Of a stretch of 64,000 nucleotides of DNA, positions 43,030 through 55,014 are shown one piece after another (position 1 is the stretch's first letter; each line of letters begins with the position of its first letter). This DNA is from Sphingomonadales bacterium (lineage in GTDB: Bacteria > Pseudomonadota > Alphaproteobacteria > Sphingomonadales > Sphingomonadaceae). A program made the position numbers and the translations under genes. The stretch spans positions 186,001 through 250,000 of the forward strand of contig JADKHG010000002.1 of assembly GCA_016721875.1 (NCBI GenBank), in the 5' to 3' direction. The notes beneath the pieces were generated by a model. That model saw only the letters and a program-made list of their open reading frames with translations. It ran no database searches and was not told the origin of the DNA.

Positions 43030-45875
43030 CTATTCCGTTGCCTCAACAGATATGCGACGGCTGGCGCGGGCGTGGCGGTCATAATCCTGTTGCCAGTCCG
43101 ACGGGCCGTTTGACGGCATCACCTGCACCGCCGTGACTTTATATTCGGGGCAGTTGGTCGCCCAGTCCGAATAGTCGGTGGTGACGACATTGGCCTGTGT
43201 GTCGGGATGGTGGAAGGTCGTATAGACCACGCCGGGTGCGACGCGGTCAGTGACTTGGGCGCGCAGGCTGGTCTCGCCTGCACGGCTGCGCAGCGCGACC
43301 CAGTCGCCATCGCGAATGCCGCGATCTTCGGCATCCTGCGGGTGGATTTCGAGCAGATCCTCCTTGTGCCATTCGACATTGTCGGTACGCCGGGTTTGTG
43401 CGCCGACATTATACTGGCTGAGGATGCGTCCGGTGGTGAGCAGCAGCGGAAAGCGCGGCCCGGTCTTTTCATCGGTCGGGACATAGTCGGTGACGACAAA
43501 ATGCCCCTTGCCGCGCACAAAGCCGTCCAGATGCATGATCGGCGTGCCTTCGGGAGCAGCATCGGTCGCGGGCCATTGCAGCGAGCCATGCTCTTCAAGT
43601 GCCGCATAATTGACCCGGGAAAAGGTCGGGGTCAGCCGCGCGATTTCGTCCATGATTTCGCTCGGGTGCTGATAATCCCAATCCAGCCCCAATGCGCGCG
43701 CGAGCAATTGCACAATTTGCCAATCGGCTTGGCCGTTCACCGGCTCCATCACCTTGCGCACCCGCTGGATGCGGCGTTCGGCGTTGGTGAAGGTGCCATC
43801 TTTTTCAAGGAAGGTCGACCCCGGCAAAAACACATGCGCGTAATTGGCGGTCTCGTTGAGGAACAGGTCCTGCACGACAACACATTCCATCGCCGCCAGC
43901 CCTGCGGCGACATGGTGGGTGTTGGGGTCTGACTGGAGGATATCCTCGCCCTGAATGAACAGCGCCTTGAACATGCCATCGGTCGCGGCGTCGAGCATAT
44001 TGGGGATGCGAAGTCCCGGCTCGGCGCTCAGACTGCGTCCCCATTCGGCCTCGAACAACTGGCGTGTGGTGTCGTCGGAGACATGGCGATAGCCGGAAAA
44101 TTCGTGCGGGAAGCTGCCCATGTCGCACGCGCCCTGCACATTATTCTGCCCGCGCAGCGGATTGACGCCGACGCCACGCCGACCAATATTGCCGGTGGCC
44201 ATAGCAAGGTTGGCGATTGCCATCACTGTCGAGCTGCCCTGGCTATGTTCTGTAACGCCCAGCCCATAATAGATCGCGCCATTGCCGCCGGTGGCAAACA
44301 GCCTCGCCGCGGCGCGGATTTCGGCGGCGGGAACGCGCGTTAGCGGTTCGGTGGCTTCGGGGGATCGGCTGGGGTCGGAAACAAATTCCGCCCAGTGTGC
44401 ATATTCATCCCAGTCGCAACGCGCGCGGATGAAATCTTCGTCGGCCAGTCCTTCGGTAACGACAACATGGGCAAGCGCGGTGAGCAGCGCGACGTTGGTT
44501 CCGGGGCGAAGCGCCAGATGGTGCGCGGCCTCGACATGCGGGGTGCGGACAAGGTCGATGCGGCGCGGGTCGGCAACGATCAGCTTTGCACCCGAACGCA
44601 ACCGCCGCTTCACCCGGCTGGCAAAAACCGGGTGGGCGTCGGTCGGATTGGCCCCGATCAGTAGGATGACATCGCTATGCTTGACACTGTCAAAATCCTG
44701 CGTGCCCGCCGAAGTACCAAAGGTGGTTTTCAGGCCGTAGCCGGTCGGCGAATGGCAGACGCGGGCACAGGTATCGACATTGTTGTTGCCAAAACCCTGC
44801 CGCACCAGTTTCTGCACAAGGAAGGTTTCTTCATTGGTGCAGCGGGACGAGGTGATGCCGCCAACCGAGCGCGTGCCATATTGATCCTGGATGCGGCGAA
44901 ACTCGGACGCGGTGTGGGCAATCGCTTCTTCCCAACTGACTTCACGCCACGGCTCATCGACGCGTTTTCGGATCATCGGTTTGGTGATGCGTTCCTTGTG
45001 GTGCGCATAGCCCCAGGCAAAACGCCCTTTGACGCAGCTGTGCCCGCGATTGGCCTTGCCCTCTTTCCACGGCACCATCCGTACCAGTTCTTCGCCTCGC
45101 ATTTCGGCGCGGAAAGTGCAGCCGACCCCGCAATAGGCGCAGGTGGTGACGACGGCGCGATCGGGGGTGCCGATGGCGCTGACAGACTTTTCCTGCAACG
45201 CATTGGTCGGGCAGGCCTGCACGCACGACCCACACGATACGCATTCGGAAGCGAGGAAATCCTCGTCCTGCGATGCGGCGATTTTGGAGGCGAAGCCGCG
45301 CGATGACACGGTCAGCGCCAGCGTTCCCTGCACTTCGTCACAGGCCCCACACAGCGCGAACAGACAATGCATTTGGCTGGATCGAAATCGAAATAGGGGT
45401 TCGATGCGTCTTTTTCGCAATTTAAATGGCTGGCGCCATCATAGCCATAGCGCACCTCGCGTAAGCCAACAGCGCCTGCCTGATCCTGCAATTCGCAATC
45501 GCCATTGGCGGCGCAGGTCAGGCAATCGAGCGGGTGGTCGGAGATGTAGAGTTCCATCACCCCGCGCCGCAATTTCTTTAGCTTATCGGTCTGGGTGCGC
45601 ACTGCCATGCCTTCCAAGACCGGTGTGGTGCAGGAGGCTGGGTAGCCAGCGCGGCCTTCAATTTCGACCAGACACAGGCGGCACGAACCGAAGGCCGACA
45701 CGCTGTCGGTCGCGCACAATTTGGGGATCGCGGTTTCGATTTGCGCCGCCGCGCGCATGACCGATGTTCCGGCGGCAACGCTCACCCGACGCCCGTCAAT
45801 CGACAGCGTCACCAGTGGCAAGGCGTCGCCAGCCGGGGCAGGGGTTCCTAGGTCGGTTTCTCCAGTCCAAGCCAT
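43030..45875 (-). CDS. fdsA: NAD-dependent formate dehydrogenase, Mo/W alpha subunit (one frameshift near 45353)
   Basis: About 948 residues when one base is added near 45353 to restore CIVCSRCVRACDEVQGT. In order: N-terminal plant-type [2Fe-2S] ligands (CATDSVSAFGSCRLC and later Cys), the His-Cys3 cluster (HPLDCLTCAANGDC), two further [4Fe-4S] motifs (CIVCSRCVRAC and CVSCGSCVQACP), the molybdopterin Fe-S motif (TTCAYCGVGC), and the active-site VCHSPTGYG with cysteine as metal ligand. It oxidises formate to CO2 and passes electrons through fdsB to NAD+. It lies between fdhD and fdsD. The cofactor metal cannot be told from sequence. Confidence 0.9.
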
Positions 45876-45884
45876 TTCGCCAAC

Positions 45885-46689
45885 CTATCCTTTTTTGCCG
45901 CTATCGTCACTGAAACACAGCATCGAGTCTTCGCGGGCGAGGCTGATCAGCGTCATGCCGCAACTTTGCGCGCGTTCGACGGCGAGCGTGGTAGGGGCAG
46001 AGATCGTCACCAGAACCGGGCAGCCAGCGACCGCCGCCTTCTCAACCAGTTCATAGCTGCAGCGCGCGGTGAGCAGCAGGAAGCCTGCCGACAAGTCGAT
46101 TTCGGCAAGCGCAGCGCCCCGATCAATTTGTCGAGCGCATTGTGGCGACCGACATCTTCGCGGATCAGCGCAGCGATCCCTTTGCGTTGCAAAAGGCGGC
46201 AGCATGTGCCGCACCGGTGGCGCGGCCGAGGCATTGGTTGTCGCCGATGGCTTGTAGCGCGGCGTGGATCGCTTCGCGCGCAATCGGTGTGACGGGCGAA
46301 AGCTGCGGCAACGGACGCAGCGCCTGTTCGATGGTTTCCACCCCGCACAATCCGCAACTGCCCTCTGCTACGCGCAGCCGGATGCGTTGTTGCAGGTCTG
46401 TGCGCGGTCCGCCCTTCAAGGCGATGCGGAGCACGCGGCCCTGTTCGACCTCCGCCAAATGGATGTCGGCAATCTCGTCTTTTGACGTGACCAGCCGCTC
46501 GCTGAGGGTGAAGCCGACGGCAAAATCTTCCAAGTCTATGGGCGTCGCCATCATCACTGCATAGCCAAAGCCATCATATTCAAAGGCGACCGGAACTTCC
46601 GCGATCACGGCGCGCGTGATGCTTTCATCGCTTGGCGGCGCGAAGGACATGCGCTGTGCGGGAAGAGATTTGAAACCCACTTCAGCCAT
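45885..46689 (-). CDS. fdhD: FdhD sulfurtransferase for formate dehydrogenase (frameshifts near 46107 and 46180)
   Basis: Three pieces in different frames join into one protein of about 270 residues with typical FdhD stretches: CPSRE-like N-terminus, VGFTLSERLVTSKDEIADIHL, the GSCGLCGVETIEQALRPLP cysteine motif, HAAAFCNAKG continuing IAALIREDVGRHNALDKLIGALRL, then LAEIDLSAGFLLLTARCSYELVEKAAV and VLVTISAPTTLAVERA. FdhD moves sulfur to the molybdenum cofactor before insertion into formate dehydrogenase. It lies in the operon between fdsB and fdsA rather than at the end. Two one-base breaks occur in short homopolymers. Confidence 0.85.
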
Positions 46690-48213
46690 CGGCCAATCCG
46701 AAATCTTCGGGGAAATGATCGAGCGCGCTCAGCACCGGGTAAGGCGTGAAGCCGCCCAGCGCGCAGAGCGAGCCATGTTTCATCGTTTCGCACAGGTCGC
46801 GCAGCAGTTCGATCTCGTCGGTTTTGCTGCGCGCGCTTTGTGCAGCATTTCGCATCTGAGGCAGGCCTTCCACCATGTCGCGTGATCGCCCGCCAGCGCT
46901 GATCCGGTCGATCAACTCGACCCCGCGCGTTGATCCGATCCGGCACGGGGTGCATTTGCCGCAGCTTTCGATCGCGCAAAATTCCATCGCGAACCGCGCC
47001 ATTTTCGCCATATCGACGCTGTCGTCGAAAACAGTAATCCCGGCATGGCCAATCAATCCTCCGGCGGCGGCGAAGCTTTCATAGTCAAAGGGCAGGTCGA
47101 ATTGCGATGGCGGTATATAGGCGCCCAACGGCCCGCCGACCTGAACCGCGCGCACCGGTCTCCCGCTCGCTGTGCCCCCACCAATGTCGTTCACCAACTC
47201 GCTCAATGTGATGCCAAAGCCCACCTCGAACAGTCCGCCGTTGCGGATATTGCCCGCAAGCTGGATTGGCATGGTCCCACGCGACTTGCCAAAACCGACC
47301 GCAGCATAGGCTTCCGCGCCTTGGGCCAAGATGTAAGGTACCGCCGCGAGCGACAGCACATTGTTGATCACGGTCGGTTTGCCGAACAGGCCGAGATGGC
47401 GGGCAGCGGCGGTTTGGCGCGCACTTGCCCACGCTTGCCTTCAATCGATTCAAGCAGCGCGGTTTCCTCGCCGCAGACATAGGCCCCCGCGCCGACGCGC
47501 ACTTCGAGCGTGAAGGGTGCAATCTTGGATACCGCCAACGCAATCGCGCGTTCCATCGTGCGGATGGCGAAGGGATATTCGGAGCGGATATAGACATAGC
47601 CATGTCCTGCTCCCACCGCGTGCGCGGCAATCGCCATGCCTTCGATCAGGCAGAAAGGATCGCCTTCGATCAGCATTCGGTCAGCAAAGGTTCCGCTGTC
47701 GCCTTCATCGGCGTTGCAGACGATGAATTTCTCGTCGGAGGCGGTATCGAGCACCGTCTGCCATTTGATTCCGGTGGGGAAACCCGCGCCACCGCGCCCG
47801 CGCAGGCCCGACGCTTTCACGGCATCGACCACCGCTTGCGGCGACACCGCGTGGGCGGCGTCGAGCCCGACCCAGCCGCCATGTGCGGCATAGTCGGTCA
47901 GACTCAGCGGATCGGTGATGCCGCAACGCGCAAAGGTGAAGCGTTGCTGCCTGGCAAAGAAGGACAGGGCATCGACCGGGCCGAGCCGGTTCGGATGGCT
48001 TCCGTCGAGTATAGCGGAGACGTCGTCGGCCATGACCGGACCAAAGCCGATCCGGCTTTCGGACGTTTCGATTTCGACCAGCGGTTCGATAGCGAACAAA
48101 CCTCTGCTGCCGGTGCGAATGACCTCTACGCCCTGTGCTTCAAGCGCCTCAGCAACCGCATTCGCACCCAGCGCAACCGACGCCATATCGGCGGAAACAA
48201 AGGCGCGGATCAT
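46682..48213 (-). CDS. fdsB: Formate dehydrogenase NAD/FMN subunit (one frameshift near 47400)
   Basis: About 510 residues if one G is restored near 47400 (AKPPLPAISGLFGKPTVINNVLSL). It contains a NuoE/F-like N-terminal part, the FMN/NADH motif GLRGRGGAGFPTGIKW, VCNADEGDSGTFADRML, and the [4Fe-4S] ligands ESCGKCTPCRIGS near the C-terminus. This is the NADH-forming diaphorase subunit that passes electrons from fdsA to NAD+. Its start overlaps the fdsG stop (ATGA). The stop overlaps the fdhD start by eight bases. Confidence 0.88.
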
Positions 48214-48681
48214 TGCAGCAATTCCGCGGCAATTTGTGCGGCATTTTCCCGATCGAGCGCTGCCACCGGTTCGCCGTCAATCAATGCAGCAGGACCAATG
48301 GCACACAGGCCTAGGCATGGAACAGACAGGCTCCAGAGTGACAGCCCCGTCACCGCGTCTCGCCCATTGCGATGCCCAGCGACCGAACCAACGCCGCCTC
48401 GACCGCAGCACTGCCACGCGCCTGACACGCCTCCGCGCGGCACAGCTTGACGACATGCTGCCCCTTGGGCTTGCGGGCGAAATCATGATAAAATGTCAGC
48501 ACGCCATGCACTTCTGCGACTGAGATTGTGCGCATGGGCTATGATCGGCACTGCTTCGTCAGGCACATGACCGATCCGCGCCTGCCGCGTGGAGCAGCGG
48601 CAACAGCCCGCCGCGCTGTGCGGCAAATGATGCCGCGAGCTCGGCTAGTTCCTCCAATGTGGTTGCTTGCAAATCCCGCAA
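48210..48681 (-). CDS. fdsG: Formate dehydrogenase gamma subunit (about three frameshifts)
   Basis: Restored as LEELAELAASFAAQRGGLLPLLHA, then QARIGHVPDEAVPIIAHA, NLSVAEVHGVLTFYHDFARKPKGQHV, CRAEACQARG, and the C-terminal CLGLCAIGPAALIDGEPVAALD. This fits the [2Fe-2S] thioredoxin-like FdsG/NuoE family of about 155 residues with ligands in CRAEAC and CLGLC. Breaks are near 48575, 48357 and about 48320, each a one-base change. No ATG starts the restored frame; TTG 48681 is the first possible start, after an in-frame stop. It is the first gene of the operon. Confidence 0.75.
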
Positions 48682-48837
48682 TGCGCCTGTCCCGATCTAC
48701 ACGTGTTACCATCGGTCAACTGCGCGAGCCTCCGGTCTTTGACAAGACATTTAAACCATGACTGCAATTATTCCGGCCTTGGCAACGGCTCAAGATTGTG
48801 CGCTTTTCATCGGGAGCAACCGTATGCGGCGCACCAC

Positions 48838-49945
48838 CTAATTTGCGAGTGACTGAAACAGGCGCTCATAAGCCTGCGCCATGCTGCGCGCACTGTGGCG
48901 CGTGTCGATCAATTCCTTTGCGCGCTGGACGGAGGGTCGGTCGAATTTCGGCTGCAGAACCGCGTCGATTGCATCCTTCAGCAAACTGGCATCACCAACC
49001 GGAAATATCTGTCCCGTTTCGCCATGCGTCACCAGATCGCGGTTGCCGGGGATGTCCGACGCAATCACCGGCACGCCAGCGCCATCGCCCCCATCAAGCA
49101 ACGGGAATTCCCTCCTCGCGCGAGGGCAGAACAAAGGCATCAAAACCGCGCATCCACTCCAGTCGGTCCGAACGAAAGCCGCAAAAATGCGTCTGGCTTT
49201 CGATCCCGAGCGACCGTGCCAAGGCTTTGAGCGACGCGGACTCGTCGCCATCGCCTACCAGCACCAGACTGGCATCGACCCGGCCCCATTGCGAAAAGGC
49301 GCGGAGCAAAGTCGACAGGTCTTTGCGGGCATTGAGTTGCCCGACATAGCCAATGACCGGGCCGTTCTTGCGCAGTGCCACAAGCTCTGCCGGAGCAGGG
49401 CCGGCCTGTTCGATTTCGCTCAGGTCAACGCCGTTGGCGATCAGCTGGAGTTTGGCAGCGACAGTTTTTGACTGTTTCAGGCCGCGCGTCAGCTCTGGTG
49501 ACAAAGGCGCCACGGCGTCGAAAAAGCTGAAGCTCTGCCGATCAAGCCATTCGTAAAAGCGCAAGGTCCAGCCTGCGTCGCGGCTCCAGCCATGCGGGGT
49601 GGCAACCGTGCGTGCGTCAGTGACCCGGACAGCCAGCAGCGTGATGATGTCGGCCTTGTACCCATGGCTGTGGATGACGTGAATGCCCTCATCACGGATC
49701 AACTGGCGCAGCGCGGAGATCGCCTGCGGATTAAAACGACCGGGGGCGGCTATGCTGTGGCACCGCATTCCCAGTCGAGCAGCTTCGTCGAGCAGCGGAA
49801 CCGGCTTGTCCGGCTCATCGACGATGACGGCGATATGGCTTTCGATCAGTGCGGGATCGAGGTGGCGGGACAGCGCCAATATCCAGCGTTCGGCCCCGTA
49901 AAGCGGACCAGAGGTTCCCAGCTGGAGCACCTTCAGCGGATTCAT
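48838..49945 (-). CDS. Glycosyltransferase family 4 (frameshifts near 49100)
   Basis: The 370-residue GT4-type protein has the N-terminal Rossmann strand KVLQLGTSGPLYGAERWIL, HSHGYKADIITLLA, ANGVDLSEI, the donor-binding GYVGQLNARKDLSTLL and SREEGIP motif. At the end two one-base deletions near 49090-49105 hide a typical EGIPVALMGAMAAGVPVIASDIPG loop before the final helices (LIDTRHSARSMAQAYERLF). Donor and acceptor are unknown. It is a start-to-stop neighbour of the next glycosyltransferase (stop of the upstream gene shares the start base). Confidence 0.85.
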
Positions 49946-51084
49946 TATGTGCGCTTACCATTGTTGCGCAGGAGTTTGCGAACTTCGCCGACATAGTCCC
50001 CGGCAATCACTTGCTCATAATATCCGGCAAATTTGTTCTGCCACAGCAATCTGGCCCTTTCGCCCTTTGCCAACAGCGACTGCGGATCGGCCAGCGCCTC
50101 TGCCAACACCGCCGCAATTGGCGCAGCACCGTCGGCGATCGCCCAGCCCGTATCTTGCTCACGCACTTTGCGTCCCGGCGGTGTGCCGGCAGAGGTCAGC
50201 AGCGGTTTGCCGAGCAGCAGATGCTCATAATATTTGTTCGGTGCGGCATAGCGATGGTTGGCGACATCCCGATAATAGAGACCGAGGATGATGTCGCAGC
50301 TCGCGAGAAGCGCTAGTCCTTTGCCATGGTCCATTGGGCCATAAAGGTGGATGCGGGGGCAGGTGGCAGCATGGCTTTTGATGTGCGGTTCGAGTGCCCC
50401 AGTTCCAGCGATATGGAGTTCGATATCTTCATTGGCCTCGACCACGGCGATGCAATCCTCAAGCCCGCGAAAGCGCGGTTCGAAAGTGCCAAGATAGCCG
50501 ATGCGCAACCGGCTGGCTGGGCCGTTGTTTTGCGGCAATGCGGCAAAGTCTTTCTGATCCGCGTCGGGAACATTTTCGATAATCATCCGCTTTTCATCGG
50601 CGATTGCGCAATGCTGTTCGGTGCGGCACTCGTCGGCGAGGATGACCAGAGACGCATGGCGGATCGCCAGTTTCTCCAACCAGTCGAACGGCAATCGCGC
50701 AACACCTTTCACGCCACGCGAGTCAGGGTAGCTGTCGTAAATATCGTAGATATAGGGCGTGCCTGCCAGCAACCGCATCAGCAATGCGGCAAGTACGGTG
50801 TCGAAATCGACCGCCTGGACCAATGATAATTGCTTGCGCCGTTGCCACATCGCTCGAAAGGCAAAGATGTTCAGACCGATGAGTGCGAGACCGGTTAGCC
50901 AGCGGCTCGAATTGCGTGGCGTATAAGAGAAGCGCAAATCATCGGGATTTGGATCGGTCTCGGTATATCCATCCCGATCCCAATATAGCGCACGATTATC
51001 CAGACCAGCGGCATCGAGTCCGCGACGATAGCGTCGCAGTTTTGAATCGATGCCAACATCCGAAGATCGCAGAAACAAAATCAC
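49945..51084 (-). CDS. Glycosyltransferase family 4
   Basis: The 379-residue protein begins LFLRSSDVGIDSKLRRYRRGL and has YIYDIYDSYPDSRGVKGVARLPFDWLEKLAIRHASLVILADE in the acceptor domain and LRIGYLGTFEPRFRGLEDCIAVVEAN, ELHIAGTGALEPHI, and YEHLLLGKPLLTSAG in the donor domain. These identify a GT-B fold, GT4-type enzyme; DESR-type membrane segments are absent. It is the first of two on this strand and is divergent from the third one across 122 bases. The set probably builds an exopolysaccharide or lipopolysaccharide part. Confidence 0.85.
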   Translation of the reverse strand: MILFLRSSDVGIDSKLRRYRRGLDAAGLDNRALYWDRDGYTETDPNPDDLRFSYTPRNSSRWLTGLALIGLNIFAFRAMWQRRKQLSLVQAVDFDTVLAALLMRLLAGTPYIYDIYDSYPDSRGVKGVARLPFDWLEKLAIRHASLVILADECRTEQHCAIADEKRMIIENVPDADQKDFAALPQNNGPASRLRIGYLGTFEPRFRGLEDCIAVVEANEDIELHIAGTGALEPHIKSHAATCPRIHLYGPMDHGKGLALLASCDIILGLYYRDVANHRYAAPNKYYEHLLLGKPLLTSAGTPPGRKVREQDTGWAIADGAAPIAAVLAEALADPQSLLAKGERARLLWQNKFAGYYEQVIAGDYVGEVRKLLRNNGKRT

Positions 51085-51206
51085 ATAAACCCCATCGCTT
51101 GTTCAGTGGGGATAGGACTGTCAATTCGTCAAGCGGGTTAACCAACAATTGACGCTGGGGTTTTAAAGCAAAAACAGATAGTTTTGAGAAAAAACCGGGA
51201 TCGAAG

Positions 51207-52363
51207 ATGCCAGGTCGGCCGCGCATATTGCACATATTCAGCACCTTCGATCACGGAGGCGCTGAAGCGCGCACGGTTTCGCTGATCAACCATTGGGGCA
51301 ATCGCATCAATCATGCCATCTGGGCTGGCGTTCCCAAGGCAATTGGCGCGCGCGCTGCCATCGACCCGGAAATTGACGTGACCTTTCCGGAACAGGAAGC
51401 AACGCTTGTCCTGGGGCCAGCGCAACTGACGCGCTATTACCGGATTGCGCGGATGTTGCGCGGCTACAATCTCATTTTGACATACAGCTGGGGGGCGATG
51501 GATGTGGTGATGGCGCATCGCATTTTCGCCAGACGTCTGCACCTGCCGCCGCTGATCCATCATGAGGATGGCTATACCGAGAGTGAGCCGGGCTTTGAAA
51601 ATTGGCGGCGTCACTTTTTCGACGGATGGCGCTGCAAAGCGCGCACGCATTGGTCGTGCCGTCGCAAATGCTGGTTTCGATCGCCCGCGCCAAATGGCAT
51701 GTGCGCGCCAACAAAATCCGGCGGATAGCCAATGGCATCGATGTCGCGGCGTTCCATCGCAAGGCCGACCCAAAGGCCATTCCCGGCTTTATCAAGCGAC
51801 CGGGATCGATTGTGGTGGGCACAGTTGCGGGGCTGCGCGAAGTCAAAAACCTGCCAAAGCTGGTGCGCGCGGTTGCGGTGACCGAGCTTGATCTGGAATT
51901 GGTCATAGTCGGCGAAGGTCCGGAGCGAGATGTCATCCTGTCCGAGGCAAAGCGTTGCGGGATTGCTGACCGTGTCCACTTGTCCGGCTTCCTGAACAAC
52001 CCGGCGTCGTTTATCGGGCTGTTCGATATTTTCGCCTTGTCGTCCGATAGCGAGCAATATCCGCTGGCGGTGGTCGAGGCGATGGCGGCCGGGCTGCCGG
52101 TGGTCTCGACCGATGTCGGCGATTTGCGCCAGATGCTTAGCGAGCAAAACCTGCCATTTCTGATTGATTGTAACGAAGAAGCAAAATTGGCGACGGCGAT
52201 CGCGCGGTTGGCGACCGACCCGGCCCTCCGAAAAAGGCTGGGGAAGGACAATCGTGATCAAGCCGATCGCTTTGGTCAAAAGGCGACGATGATCGCGGCC
52301 TATGAGCAGCTTTATGGTTCCGCAATGCAGGGGCGGAACCCTTGGCGGGCTGAGCGCGGCTAG
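51207..52363 (+). CDS. Glycosyltransferase family 4 (one frameshift near 51621)
   Basis: The start ATG 51207 gives MPGRPRILHIFSTFDHGGAEART, an acceptor-domain GT4 opening. The first frame ends near 51625, and adding one T in the T run joins it to RRMALQSAHALVVPSQMLVSIARAKWHVR and then IVVGTVAGLREVKNLPKLVRAV, LVIVGEGPERD, SSDSEQYPLAVVEAMAAGLPVVSTDVG. Restored length is about 385. Together with the two minus-strand enzymes it forms a small glycosyltransferase group. No transporter or polymerase is nearby. Confidence 0.85.
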
Positions 52364-52707
52364 CCTGATCGTCCGATGCTGCGCAGGCTGTGCGTCGAAA
52401 GCATCGCGAACAGCTGTAATGTGCGCAACGGGTCTGCCACTAGCCTATGATGACATGCGTTTGCACTTGCGAAGACCACTGGATGTATTCGAGTTCGTTG
52501 CAGGCGTCAGAATGGCTTCGAGTTCGAAGCTATACTAACTTTTCGAATGTGAATTTAATAGGTTCTGACACTTGGGCTATAGGCAGTCATCGCGCCTAAA
52601 TCGATCGTTCAGCATCCAGACAAAAGGAGCTTGGTCATGATTTCGGATTCAAATAATGCAATATCAGCCGGCCACTGATACGCGTGAAATCAAGAGGATT
52701 GCGGATT
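52364..52707. other. Intergenic stretch before the MaoC-like gene
   Basis: No gene is supported in these 344 bases. A 13-codon frame at 52638-52679 (starting ATG after AAAAGGAGCTTGGTC) has a ribosome site but no recognisable product. AT content rises around 52540-52700, fitting an upstream control region. No inverted repeat or terminator was seen. Confidence 0.4.
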
Positions 52708-53528
52708 ATGAGTGACGATTTTTCAGCATGGGTGGGAAAATGCGAGACCAACGTTGACGTTTTGGACCCTGCGCGCACCAATGCTCTGCGTGCGGCGCTG
52801 GGGGAAACTGCGCAATTGGTAGAAGGCGACAAATTACCACCTCTTCATCATTGGCTCTACTTCTGGAATGTCCAGCCACCTGCGAGTCTTGGTGCAGATG
52901 GCCATCCGGCAAAGGGCGGGTTTCTGCCACCAGTGCTGCCACGTCGCATGTGGGCAGGGGGCGGGTAAGCTTCGCAGCGCCATTGTGTGTGGGTGACCGC
53001 GTTGAAAAGCGCTCGACCATATTGATGGTTGAAACCAAGGCCGGAAAGAGCGGCACACTGGTGTTCGTGACTTTAGAACACCGGCTAACCGGCCCTGAAG
53101 GAGAGGCGATTGTTGAGGAGCAGGACATAGTTTACCGCGAAGCTGCTATCAGCGTCACCGGCATGCCCGCTATGAGTATCCCTGTTCCGATCGCCGCATG
53201 GCACGCGCAATTGACGCCCGACCCCGTGCTGCTGTTCCGCTATTCCGCGCTCACCATGAACGGCCACCGCATCCACTATGACCGGCGTTATGCAATGGAT
53301 GAGGAAGCCTATCCTGCGCTGGTGGTGCACGGCCCGTTGCAAGCAACATTGCTCGCGGCAATGGCGCATGAACGGCTGGGAAAACCATTGGCCCAATTCG
53401 ATTTCCGTGGCCAGTCCCCCGCATTTGATGGCGTAGCACTGCATGTATGCGGAGAATCGGACGAAAAAGGCGCAAGGCTGTGGACCGCGCAAGGTGGCGC
53501 AACGTGTATGACGGCGACTGCCCGCTAG
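52708..53528 (+). CDS. MaoC/HTD2-like acyl-CoA hydratase or dehydratase (one frameshift near 52966)
   Basis: About 274 residues after one base is removed near 52966: LDPARTNALRAALGE, KLPPLHHWLYFWNVQPPASLGADGHPAKGGFLPPV, then RVSFAAPLCVGDRVEKRSTI, TLVFVTLEHRLTGPEGEAIVEEQDIVYRE and the hot-dog catalytic-type PALVVHGPLQATLLAA with RIHYDRRYAMDEE. This is the fused N-terminal dehydratase and MaoC pattern seen in mesaconyl-CoA hydratases and HTD2-like proteins. It is convergent with an acyl-CoA dehydrogenase, so both may act in one acyl-CoA pathway. Substrate is not known. Confidence 0.75.
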
Positions 53529-53597
53529 GGTTTTGCTATTTACGATCCACAACTTTTCGCGGCCACCCCTTTTTGCCGAATGCGCTATGGGGTTATT

Positions 53598-54768
53598 TTA
53601 CCAGACTGCACCTTCGCGTTCGAATTCGCGTAGCAAATGCTTGGCAATCTGAAGCTGCATGATCTGACTGGTTCCTTCGTAGATGCGCAGGATGCGTGCG
53701 TCCCGGAAAAATCGTTCGGCGGGATATTCGGCGAGATAGCCCGCCCCACCATAAATTTGAACGCATCGGTCGGCTACACGACCACAGGTCTCAGTGGAAA
53801 ACAGCTTTGCTGCCGCCGCTTTGCGCAAAATTGCTTCACCTTTGTCTGCGCGCGCAGGCGTCCGCGATCATGCATTCGGCGGCGTACAACTCTGCCTCGC
53901 TGTCGGCCAGCATTGCCTGAATCAATTGAAAATTGGCTATCGGTTCTCCGAAAGCCTTGCGCTCGGTTGCATAGCGGACTGCCGTGTCAAGGATGCGGCG
54001 GCCCATACCCACGCCCATTCCGGCAACCGACAGGCGGCCGTTGTCGAGACTTTGCATCGCGATCTGGAAACCGCGGCCTTCTTCGCCACCAACCAACGCG
54101 TCACCGGGGTTTTTGACATCGTCCAGAATAATATCGGCGATTTGCGCACCCGACTGGCCCATTTTCTTGTCCGGTTTTCCAACCGAAATTCCTGCACTTT
54201 CCATGTCAACGATGAAGGCGGACACATGGGCGTTTTTGGGTAATGCTTCTTTCGAGGTTCGCGCCATGATCAGCGCGATCTTTGCGTGCGGGGCATTGGT
54301 GATGTAGCGTTTAGTACCACTTAACCGATAGCCATTGCCATCGCGCGCGGCAAATGTCTGCATCGCTGCGCTATCCGATCCGCTACCGGGTTCGGTCAGG
54401 CCGAAACAGGCAATTTCGCCGCTGGCAATGCGCGGTAGCCATTGCTGTTTCTGCTCCTCGGTTCCGAAATTCTTAATCGCGCTGCCCGTCATACCGATGT
54501 TGATGGAAACCGTTGAGCGATAAGCTGGGGCCGCATAAGAAAGTTGTTTCACTGTTTCGATATATTGGCTGATACTCATTCCAGCGCCGCCATATTCAAC
54601 TGGAATAGTCAATCCGAACAGCCCCATGTCGCGCATTTCGTTCAGTATGGCGTCAGGTATGTGGTCGCTTGCAATCACTTCTTCTTCGGCAGGGATTAAG
54701 CGCTCACGCACATAGCGGCGCAGCTGCTCGATAAAAGCTTCAAAAATATCGTCGTCCATCCCGCTCAT
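53598..54768 (-). CDS. Acyl-CoA dehydrogenase (one frameshift near 53857)
   Basis: About 390 residues when one base is restored near 53857 (ACARADKGEAILRKAAAAKLF). It has the family pattern: N-terminal helical domain, FGLTEPGSGSDSAAMQT, the FAD-binding RLSGTKRYITNAPHA, then GMGVGMGRRILDTAVRYATERKAFGEPI and the base-containing C-terminal IYGGAGYLAEYPAERFFRDARILRIYEGTSQIMQ. The glutamate of RIYEGTSQI is the likely catalytic base of the short-chain group. Convergent with the MaoC-like gene at 69 bases. Confidence 0.9.
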
Positions 54769-55014
54769 TGCGCTCTCCTATGTGCTTTACGCTCTCTTTC
54801 CAGCGACAGTTGTGGAATGCAACCCGAAAGCAAATTGAACCTGGCAGGCTGGAACAGCGACATCGATGCAACCGCACTGATGCCGTAGCTGCATGCGGAA
54901 ATTGAGGCCTTCAACGGCACGGGATGAATTTTTTGATCTTGGTAACTACCGCTATCGCTGGACATGATGGTATTGGATGAGTTGCTATCACGACCGGCCC
55001 TAGCGGCGTAGTGC

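Noticed and set aside
43030..48681. Decayed formate dehydrogenase pseudogenes
   Set aside because: All key cluster and cofactor ligands are intact once single-base indels are restored, and indels of the same type occur in all other functions in the window.
52638..52679. 13-codon frame with ribosome site
   Set aside because: Too short, without conserved pattern, and positioned in an AT-rich upstream region.
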